Source: Terebella lapidaria (taxonomy: Eukaryota; Annelida; Polychaeta; Terebellida; Terebellidae). From it: 64,000 bases of DNA. The notes under the pieces were generated by a model, which saw only the letters and a list, made by a program, of their open reading frames with translations, was not told the DNA's origin and did not search any database. Below are positions 56,501-64,000 of this stretch, one piece after another. How positions within the stretch are numbered: the first letter of the stretch is position 1; every line of letters starts with the position of its first letter. The translations under genes were made by a program, and so were the position numbers. The DNA is taken from NCBI GenBank assembly GCA_949152475.1, contig OX424560.1, forward strand, positions 5,828,001 through 5,892,000, written 5' to 3'.

Positions 56501-59500
56501 TTTGGTTGCAGTTTGTCGCGTAGAATACTGTGGATTGGTATCGGGAACCTGGTGCTGAGTCCTCTCATCTTCCTGTGGCAAATCCTCTATTCCTTCTTCC
56601 GATACGCTGAGGTTAGTCGCATTCAAATATTTAGTAACATACTTATCTCTGGAAACTTTTCGGTCAATTCTTTAAAATTCATTGCATTTACATGTAATAA
56701 AATGATACTATTTGAAAAAAATGTTCATATGCATCATGATTTTGTTGGTTATGAAATTACTATGTTACATGATTTTTAAAACAGTGATTGCTGCTTTTGC
56801 ATTTTTATCGGACATACTGTAGAAAGACAATTATTTGCGGCTAGAAATATTTGCAGTTTTTATGTCCAGATAAAATTTGCGGAAATTTAATTTTGCGGAA
56901 TTTAGCTGTCATGTGTATTATGTATTGAGAGGACAAATATTTACGGTTGATTTAATTTTGTGGTTCGAAAAAATGTGCAAAATCTGCAAAATGAATCGAA
57001 CGCAAATATTTGTCTCTTTACAATTCCTAAACTTTGGCCTTAACTCGAAAAATTACATTTAGCAAAAGAGAAAAAAGATCGTGGAAAATGCTGGTACGGA
57101 GTGAATATATATCTATGGATTGACTATACATGTATCAAAGTTTTGAAACCATGTACATGATAGAACCAGGTTTTGTTGTCGAATTCCAGCTGTAATTCCT
57201 ATTTCAAGCTGTAATCTTCCCCGATCAGATTCTGAAGCGTGACCCGAACACTCTCGGCTCCCGAATGTGGTCGCTGAACTCACGACTCTACTTGAGGCAT
57301 TTCAATGAACTAGACCATGAGTTCAATGCAAGGTCGGTATCAGATCAGTGCCTTATGTATATTTTGTTTGACTTCTTTTTGGTACTTAGTTTTTCGGTCA
57401 GCTTGATCTTTCACACATAAAATGGTCAAAAAGTTACAGTACATAGAAATTAATGTTGTTTTTTCAAGTAATAATTATACATAAGTGCCATATAATAAAT
57501 GGTTCGGATGTGAAACACGTTCCAGTTCTAAATGTTCCCATTTCTGTTAAGTTCTTTGCTGTGACTATTACTGGTATGCTATTGCTGTAATACAGGTTAA
57601 ATCGAGGTTACAAGCCAGCAGAACGCTACATGAATATCTTCACGTCACCTATCCTGGTTATATTGGCCAAGTAAGTATGACCTGGTATCTGCATCTATAC
57701 TGTAAAACAACTAATTTTGGCGGCTAATAAATTTGGCGGTTGTGAGCCCCACGTTATTTGGCGAAGATTTAATTTGGCGGTTTCAAAACTACATATATTT
57801 CTTTATATATATCCAGTTAATTTGGCATACGATTTAATTTGCCGGTTTTTCCCCTACCGCCAAATCTGCCAAATAAAACGTCCGCCAAGTAAATAGTCGT
57901 TTTACAGTATCACATGGTATGTACCTTACATGCACATGTACTGTATATTTCCGGTGTGTCTGCAGCTATATTTCTCAGATATAAAAGCATCAATGATGCA
58001 TCAAAGTCTTAAATTTCTTTCTCATGATGACAATCAAATTTCCTGATCATAATGTTCAGCAATGGAGGCCATGTCATGATGTATCATAATGTTTCTATGC
58101 ATCACAACCAGACAAGATTACATCCATCATAATGCTCTATCCCTCGCAGGTATGTTGCGTTTTTCTCGGGTGCCATTCTCGCGGTCCTTGTGATTCTGAC
58201 TGTAATAGACGAGGATGTGTTGGCTGTACAACACATGATCGCTACCATGACGATACTTGGCGTCGTCACCACCGTGTGTCGTGCTTGCATCCCTGACGAG
58301 GTGACTTAACATTACTTAATGAAATATGCTAATAAGTGAATGAGTATCCAAGTTATGACACTCACACGGTGGACAGTGACCGCACTTTCTTGTTCAATGA
58401 TCGTTTTAGATGGTTGCATGAACAAAGCAAAAAACAACCATATTTACATTCCCCCCCTTCCCCCCCCCCCCCCCCCCCCCATCCCTCCCCTAGCACCTGG
58501 TGTGGTGTCCGGAGCTGTTGATGCGGCAGATCTTGGCCCAGATTCACTATATTCCGGATAACTGGAAGGGTCAGGCACACACAACCCGCGTACGCGACGA
58601 GTTCGGACAACTCTTCCAATACAAACTGGTCAGTGGCTTGATACTATAAATACATTTACATTCATGAGTGATTATCTTGTGTGACAAAAATGTTATTTTT
58701 ACAAGCCCGGTTTATAAAAACCCAGTTTTTACAAGCTTATCCCATCAAAATTTACATTGAAAACAATTTCGAGTTTTATTTGAAGAAGAAAAACATGTTG
58801 AAAAGTGTTTATTATAGAGGTAAGTGTTTACCATAGAGGCGATTATTAACAAATACTGGTTCAAAGCAATTTGGAATCCCCTATCAGGCAAATTGTATGT
58901 CACACAACAGGTATAAATACCAAGATAGTTGCTGTAGATAGTTAACATTCATCTAGACCTGATCCCACTTCCCACAGGTGTACCTGCTGGAGGAGCTCTT
59001 CAGCCCACTGGTCACCCCGTTCATCCTGTGTATCAAGCTGCGCTCTCGAGCGCTGGATATCGTCGATTTCTACCGTAACTTCTCCGTGGAGGTCACTGGG
59101 GTCGGGGAAGTCTGCTCCTTTGCACAGATGGATATACGTCGTCATGGAAACGCACAGGTATGGATAGAGTGCCATTCTGTGTAAGACACACAGTTATTCT
59201 GTACTTAGTGCTCATTTGGTGAACTATACAGCATAATATTTTGTTGGATATTTAAGATCTAATAAATAAAACCTCATCTTACACTACACACTTGCAATCG
59301 CATAAACACTTTAACCAATTTAGCTTCAAAATTAAATTGTAAGATGCCATTCAAAAGTTGTAATGCTCGGTTTTCATCTAATTTGGCAGTGGGAACAGGT
59401 GACGGATGCCAACCAATCACAGCAGGCCGAGGACGGGAAAACCGAACTGTCGCTCATGCACTTCACGGTCAGCGCACGATAATATATACTGAATAATGAA

Positions 59501-60986
59501 GTAATTAAGATGCACTTAATAGAGTGACAGTAAAACTGAACTTGATATCAAGGCATAATACAAATGTGCGAAGACATTAAATGATTGAGAAAATCACACG
59601 CTTGACATTTTGTTTACAGTTGACGAATCCCGAGTGGCGCCCTCCCGTGGTGGAAGGCAGATTTATATCACAGCTTAAGGAGCAAGGTACACTGCCTGAG
59701 AGAGTTATAAATCACATACCCTTGTAGCGAAATTTGAAAAAGCCGCATGACCCGTTCTTGTGACATGTTACAACTGTTGTCCACAGCACACCGTGACGCG
59801 GGGGCGTTGAGTATGCTGCCGGCTGACAACCCTCTTGTGAGCTCGCTACACTCATTGACATCTGGCGGTGGATACTTCGGGGTAATTGTTCGTTACATCT
59901 CAACTTGTGTACTATTGTAAAAGTACAAATTATCCGCAAGTATTAAGTTGGCTAATTTCGTGAATGTTACGTGATCGTAAACATTTGTGCTGGCCAAAAT
60001 ATTTCCCCTGTGCGCAAAACAGAATAGAGAATGAGCTAACCCGCAAGATTTATTCCTAGCGAAACAGTTCATTTACCAAAACAGCAAACAGTAATCCTCG
60101 CGAAAATGTATACTTTTACAGTAGCTGTATATGGAAAATTTGAATGAGCTGTTGTTAGCTAGTAAAATTGTGAGAATAATTGTGTGAAAAAAAAATTCAG
60201 GATACGTTCGGCTCGGATTATTTGAAGTTTCCATGTTCTTGAGTTATTCAACCACATGTTTTCACCAATAACTATACCGGTACTCCATCTTCTGGGCGAA
60301 AATAACTCATTGAATTCTGTCCACAGTTCCACAGCATGATCTCGAGTCTGGTTGGAGCTCACCAGGGCCAGAGAACGTCAATGTTCCCGGAACCAAGCCT
60401 ACAGCCCTCAGGCATGGATGGGGAGCTCGGGGGACCCCCCTCCTTGGCCCCTTTGCCCCTATCCCCCTTGGAATGCTCGGCCGCTCCTCAGTCATCCCAC
60501 CCTGCGAGACCACACAAGATGACCTCGCTGACCTGTCGCGGTGGGATTCGGAACTCCGAGGGACCTCTCGGAGGAAGCACCAATGGCATTCTGGCGAGTC
60601 TGCAGGGAGGCACGGGACTGGCAGGCTCTGGGGGTGAGGCCATGTCGCACCCGCACACGCCAACGGACCTACGGACGCCACGGTTCATTGATGAAGAACA
60701 GCTGGAGTTGCTCTCAGCGGAGATGAGTTTCAGCGCTCTGTACCTCCATGAGCTGCACCGTCGCCGCATGTTCCAGCCGCTGATGGACGTCGTGACGACG
60801 CCGCAGGACCCCGCCCCTCCGAGTGGTCCGTCCTCATTGGTGGGGCCAAGTGTGCTCCCCACGGGGCCCACTCCCAGTCTCCCTCACATCAACGAACACG
60901 ACGAGGAGGAAGACGAACATGAGGAGAACAACGAAGCGTCGCCCCTGCTGTTTGTGACTCCCAAGTCTAGCTTCAAGCACAGTTGA
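47589..60986 (+). CDS. ATG9: Autophagy-related protein 9
   Basis: Eighteen coding exons: 47589-47694, 48035-48143, 48309-48452, 48759-48894, 49229-49331, 50048-50147, 50364-50413, 50548-50632, 56512-56611, 57229-57332, 57596-57670, 58150-58300, 58494-58628, 58978-59157, 59390-59467, 59620-59686, 59787-59881 and 60327-60986. All phases agree, giving 825 aa (human ATG9A 839). ATG9 is a multispanning lipid scramblase whose vesicles seed autophagosomes. Seen are a YQVME sorting motif near the N-terminus, WNHIEDLDEFFTRVYQYHQRNGF, hydrophobic segments (FMFVVLFTAFLIDCV, LVICLCVASFFWFF, LVLSPLIFLWQILYSFF, FFSGAILAVLVILTVI), RELTELDIYHRILRF-like and LRHFNELDHEF blocks, YDEDVLAV-like IDEDVLAV, and the Ser/Pro-rich tail. 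The 5.9-kb intron 8 contains another gene and several repeats. In exon 8 the GTGAGT donor at 50633 is preferred over GTAGTG four bases earlier. Confidence 0.96.
49425..49839. mobile_element. Foldback MITE in ATG9 intron 5
   Basis: GTAGTCCGCTCCAAACAGTG (49425) pairs with CACTGTTTGTAGCGGACTAC (ending 49839). The arms continue through CCTAAAACTGAAAAGAAAAT and its inverse ATTTTC-like CTGTTTTCTTTTCAGT, so most of the 415 bp can fold back. Confidence 0.85.
50640..51144. other. Start of ATG9 intron 8, nothing identified
   Basis: AT-rich intron sequence, probably including the 3' UTR of the antisense LRR gene. The open frames here are not supported. Confidence 0.4.
51145..52613 (-). CDS. Secreted leucine-rich-repeat protein with Cys-rich C-terminal domain, nested in ATG9 intron 8
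   Basis: Two exons on the minus strand, 52613-51593 and 51404-51145, join in phase (one base plus two) across CAG/GTCAGG and ATTCCAG. They give 426 aa, or 402 aa from the third Met (52541), which starts directly before the hydrophobic run WLLCQIHVLLVIIETGSA, a likely signal peptide. About nine LRRs follow (for example LTVLELDFNEFKEFPDLSNV, LKTVNLQKNELVSFPDV), then a CDCRLREAIV/SSSCGRP capping segment like an LRRCT. Exon 2 adds about 85 residues with six or more Cys (FDCGYPNI, ISCAIRCVGKSHCYAFAFEP, SCGIS), resembling a PAN/apple-type module. It is probably an extracellular recognition or adhesion protein; the precise role is unknown. Without exon 2 the reading frame would simply stop after LGSDKTAGQDIQ. 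Confidence 0.85.
52614..54103. other. ATG9 intron 8, upstream region of the LRR gene
   Basis: No exon or repeat family is recognised. The LRR gene promoter is expected here. A hairpin-like pair (AAGCTAATATACATG... and the AAAAAGCTAAATTAAACGG/CCGTTTATTTAGCTTTTTT inverse at about 53888-54009) suggests another small foldback element with ends near 53888 and 54010. Confidence 0.45.
53885..54010. mobile_element. Short inverted-repeat element in ATG9 intron 8
   Basis: ATCCGTTTATTTAGCTTTTT near 53885 is the inverse of AAAAAGCTAAATTAAACGGT ending near 54009, around a ~90-bp AT-rich centre. The unit is about 125 bp, has no coding sequence, and its family is not known. Confidence 0.65.
54104..54429. 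mobile_element. MITE with GTACTGGTCCTAATAGTAGC ends
   Basis: The left end, GTACTGGTCCTAATAGTAGC followed by AC, is inverted at the right as GTGCCACTGTTAGGACCAAT followed by AC. It includes a run of G (54161-54175, with one A) and shares its inner part with 29733-29992. Confidence 0.75.
54568..54950 (+). mobile_element. Element with poly-T start, related to 20861-23115
   Basis: A small hairpin (AGGCATCCTGATTG...CGGGAGGCCTTATG), then a long T run (54615-54659, with two C), then CTTCCGCC and TTGGTTTCCGGATCATAACT, the same order as at 20861-20970. The right end is not clear. AAGATGGCGGCCAGCGGCCA lies inside. Confidence 0.65.
54985..55205. repeat. Tandem repeat of about 75-87 bp, three copies
   Basis: TAGGCTCTGCCCTCTCAGCC, TAGGCTCCGCCCCTCTCAGC and TAGGCTCCGCCCTCTCAGCC start three similar units that each continue with CCTGCTCAGT and ATGCCT. 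The array is GC-rich compared with the rest of the intron. Confidence 0.8.
55664..56242. mobile_element. Foldback element in ATG9 intron 8, sister of 4015-4588
   Basis: ACTATACTCTGATTTTTCTA (55664) pairs with TAGAAAAATCAGAGTATAGT (ending about 56240). The arms run on through AACTTGGCACACCTC-like and GTCAAACGGCAATTTTCTG segments. The inner part, GGCAATCTACCCCAATGTTA and its inverse, is the same as in the element at 4015-4588, while the outer arms differ. Confidence 0.8.
56816..57030. mobile_element. Possible TACTGTA-type small foldback
   Basis: Starts TACTGTAGAAAGACAATTAT and has AATTTTGCGGAATTT phrases. The right part, GCAAATATTTGTCTCTTTAC, is inverted relative to the left start. It resembles the 10699 and 57698 elements in plan, but the match is loose. 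Confidence 0.5.
57698..57910. mobile_element. Small foldback (TACTGTAAA family), copy in ATG9 intron 11
   Basis: TACTGTAAAACAACTAATTT at the left, GTCGTTTTACAGTA at the right, and AATTTGGCGGTTGTGAGCCC and TTTTTCCCCTACCGCCAAAT in the middle, as at 10699-10899. Confidence 0.8.
58460..58480 (+). repeat. Run of 21 C just before the ATG9 exon 13 acceptor
   Basis: An unbroken C run, with seven more C before a TT, sits 13 bases from the AG that starts exon 13. It takes the place of the usual U-rich polypyrimidine tract. Confidence 0.8.
59910..60124. mobile_element. Small foldback in ATG9 intron 17
   Basis: TACTATTGTAAAAGTACAAA at the left is inverted by TGTATACTTTTACAGTAG at the right, with TATCCGCAAG/CTCGCGA-type phrases inside. 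It looks like a further relative of the TACTGTAAA group. Confidence 0.6.
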
Positions 60987-61500
60987 TTCGCTTGTGTAGG
61001 TCAATAGTTATAGGACTATATCGAGTTATGGACTATTGGTGTGGAGATGGGAAAGATCTCTGAATATTTATAGAGTGCCACAAATTATGTTGTGATTGCG
61101 GAATTTCTGCTTCTCTGTTCTGCTGTGCTTTACCCTGCCAGTTGATGTCAGCAATTTTGTTGATGTGATGTATACAGTGAATTACCTTTACATGTATTCA
61201 CCTTCTCTGGGTAGTGCTGATGTAGATATTAACCATCATGTGAGAATACTAGTCATCTATGCGTAAACATTTAGTCTACTAGGTAAAACACTACCGAGGT
61301 ATGTGCTACAACTGTACTTATATTGTAAGTCATGATAGCAATTATGAAACTTGTTGTTAAAGATACATAATTTTGTTCTCTCCTTTATAGAAATTGTGTT
61401 TGTACACATTATTACAAGTATAGTGCATGTTCAACTGGTTTTCTGTCCTGGACTGCATGCTCAGTGATGCTTTCTTTAATATCATTTAAAGTTACAATTT
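60987..61500. other. ATG9 3' UTR
   Basis: AT-rich and without open frames. No canonical AATAAA is found before the mobile element at 61501, so the transcript may end with a variant signal or run into the element. Confidence 0.4.
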
Positions 61501-63015
61501 TTAGGTTACCGGACCTTTGGTCCGATAACCTATTGCCGTGGCGTTGTGTCCGTCGTCGTCGGCGTCCGTCGTCGTCCGTCGTCCGGCGTCCGTCAACATT
61601 CATATCTTTAAAGTTTACTATTGAATCTTCCTGAAATTTTGCACAAAAATGCTTAAAAATATTTCGAGAGGGAGGTATTTTTTAGTTTTTTGATTTTCGA
61701 ATTATTTTCAAAATGGCGGCCATTTTTGACGAAAAACAGCTAATTTTGGACTTTGATGGTCGTTTTCTCAAAAACTGTCTGATCAGATTTGAGATTTTTG
61801 TTTCAAAAGATTCTCCTTATGTACCTCTGTGATGTGTATAAGTTTGGTTGCCCTTGAATCGCCGGTCTGCGTATGGCGGCCATTTTGAATTTCCGACGGG
61901 TCGACGAAAAAAAAATTTAGGTCCAAATCGCATTTTGGGCCATTTAGGTCCAAATCCATTTTGGGCCATTTCTAGACAAAAAATTTTTTTTCACCCTTTG
62001 AGAAAATTTTCGGCCCTTTTTTCCTCCATAATGGGAGCTGTGAAGACTGTACTCATAGAATGCTTGAAGATAGAGCTTAGAAACTGGCACCTTCAAATGG
62101 AAAGTCATATATGGCGACTTGTGTGGTGACCTTGAATTTGACCTTGGATGACCTTGAAAGGTCGAAACAGCCATTTTTGGGTCGAAAAATGCCCAAATTT
62201 GCACCTTGTCCGTCTTATCTCGAAAACTGTCCGATCAGTTTTGAGATTTTTATTTCAAAAGATTCCCCTTATGTACCTTTATGATGTGTATAAGTTTTGT
62301 TGCCATCGAATCGCCGATTTCCGTGTGGCGGCCATTTTGAATTTTCGACGAGTCGGCAAACAATTTTTTTTTGCCCCAAATCGCATTACTATCCATTTTG
62401 GGCCATTTCTAGGCCAAAAAATTTTTCACCCTTTGAAAAAAACTGGACTTACAAAAATTTTCGGCACTTTTTCCCTTCATAATGGGAGCTGCCCGGACTG
62501 TACTCATAGTACGCTTGAAGATGGAGCTTAGATATTAGCACTTTCAAATGGGAAGTCATATATGGCGATTTGTGTGGCGACCTTGAATTTGACCTTCGAT
62601 GACCTTGAAAGGTCAGAACAGATATTTTGGGGTAAAAAAATGCCCAGATTTGCCTCTATAGATGAAATGCTTGCAGATAGAACTCATGTTCGCATTATGA
62701 ACATATAGCAAGACATATATGGCACAACTAATGATGACCTTGTTCTTGACGTCAGATGACCTTGAGCGCCAAATGTCTGACTCGTAATGTGTAAATTGAC
62801 CTGAGCGGCCTAAACGATTCCACCCAGATATATCTTTGTATTAGGAACATGTAATGGTGACAGCGAAGTTCACACGGATGACCTTGATTGGTAAATCTCA
62901 AGGTCATTTGTTCACACTGCGAACGTTGATTGGTAAATCTCAAAGTCTGTTACTTGCCAATGCTGCCATGGCCAAACCAAAATTGTCCGGTAACCTGTCT
63001 TAGCCTTTGGGCTAA
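61501..63015 (+). mobile_element. TTAGGTTACC-family element, long form
   Basis: Begins TTAGGTTACCGGACCTTTGG and ends CTGTCTTAGCCTTTGGGCTAA, bordered by T-rich bases on both sides. The order inside is a GTCGTC-rich run, TCCTGAAATTTTGCACAAAA, AAAATGGCGGCCATTTT, two ~450-bp units with GAATCGCCG/GTGACCTTGAATTTGACC, and a unique end with GATTGGTAAATCTCAAGGTC. It is the reverse of 34630-36146. Confidence 0.85.
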
Positions 63016-64000
63016 TTTTATATGACTCACTATTTGGGTTCATAAAACTTTTATTTTTTTTTGTAGCTTGTAAAATACATAACTAAATTGATAGTTTTCA
63101 TTGAAATAGGAATAAAAAAAGGGATCCAGGTATACTGATATCGTGCTTGATATACATGTACTAGATATGTGCCTACCAGTAAGAGGGTGTGGTATGTTTA
63201 AATAAAAAGACTTGTTCAACTCAATGTAACTCTCAAGCTAAATTATACATGTATCCTGCTAATCGTGTGTTGTCCTTGACTGCCGTATGTTGTACAATGA
63301 AGTGTCTTATGTGAGAGTAATGAACAAATCATATAAATATCACTCTTAATATATCACCAGAATCAGTAATGAATTGATAATGTCATTATCTGTTATGGGT
63401 TATTTATAAAATTGCATACTTTCTTCATTGGAAATCTCTTTCTCTATGATTTGAAAAAATCTCGTGTTACAGCTTTCAAGTTTTAAAAGTACATTGTAAT
63501 GCCAATGTTTCATCGTAGAATTTTAACTTGCTAAACTACAATAAATCTTTCATGTCTAAATATGATATCTTGGATTCATTCACATTTATTGACATTTCGA
63601 GGAAATGTAATAAATATTATATTATTATATATATATATAATAAATATTATATTATTATATATATATTATTATATATATATTATATATATATATATCTGTA
63701 CCAGTAAGTAGCGTGTTTGCGAAGATGTGTACTAGATATGTTCATGCTTAACATACTGTATACACCATTATAATATATTGAATGCATGTTAAAAAGTATT
63801 TAGGCTCATTGAATATCTTCTTGTGACACCAGTTTTACATAATATTTTGTATACTAAAAAGATTGTACCTATATCAATGACGATAATTGCATGATAAAAT
63901 GTACATGTTTGGTTACATAAACATGCAAACAACATCCAGCCACTCACTGATGCCAACAATTTATCATAGAACAAACACAGGAATGAAAAAGTCCACCACG
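63016..64000. other. Right edge of the window, no gene seen
   Basis: AT-rich sequence with AATAAA signals near 63110, 63203 and 63539 on the plus strand, any of which could belong to a long ATG9 3' UTR. It includes an AT microsatellite at 63608-63694. Confidence 0.4.
63608..63694. repeat. Palindromic AT microsatellite
   Basis: ATAATAAATATTATATTATT and TATATATATA repeats in two near-identical halves. The sequence is almost fully self-complementary. Confidence 0.85.

Noticed and set aside
60307-60871. Minus-strand open frames of 124 and 127 residues
   Set aside because: Shadows of the GC-rich last ATG9 exon.

Overview
The window is animal nuclear DNA. It has spliced genes with GT-AG introns, very repeat-rich AT-biased intergenic DNA and many small foldback transposons. 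The frequent TACATGTA words and the style of the repeats suggest a marine invertebrate, most likely a mollusc (perhaps a bivalve). A lancelet or another deuterostome cannot be excluded from sequence alone.

Seven protein genes could be assembled by hand, each with consistent splice phases. In order they are: an unrecognised 655-aa protein (3702-6838, +); MMADHC, a cobalamin-trafficking factor (8024-12470, -); sepiapterin reductase SPR (18542-20311, +); two proline iminopeptidase-like S33 hydrolases arranged head to head (26006-28328, - and 30351-32759, +); CNOT9 of the CCR4-NOT complex (39615-42114, -); and ATG9, the autophagy scramblase (47589-60986, +, 18 coding exons). A two-exon gene for a secreted leucine-rich-repeat protein with a cysteine-rich C-terminal domain lies antisense inside ATG9 intron 8 (51145-52613, -). 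There is no operon logic. These are independent genes, except for the duplicated peptidase pair, which may share a 2-kb divergent promoter region.

The rest is mostly repeats. A family whose ends read TTAGGTTACCGGAC is present at 15936-17073, 17117-17570, 34630-36146, 36451-37884 and 61501-63015, with a remnant at 13300-14130. Several copies carry internal ~125-bp repeats rich in TCAAGGTCA. A 1.8-kb unit at the left edge (1-1842) is repeated at 36151-39068, and the second copy has been split by a TTAGGTTACC element, so an empty and a filled site can be compared. A 2.2-kb element at 20861-23115 holds about ten tandem copies of an exact 147-bp unit. Several perfect or near-perfect foldback elements lie at 4015-4588, 12681-13281, 14571-15211 (with a second one nested inside), 49425-49839 and 55664-56242. 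A 5'-truncated LINE sits at 23805-25910. A decayed, unclassified stretch of different base composition lies at 42960-45720.

No tRNA, rRNA or CRISPR array was seen. The observations most worth following are the nuclear-receptor-like half-site arrays carried by repeats, the diverged peptidase pair, the nested LRR gene, the 147-bp array and the dated insertion in the duplicated block.
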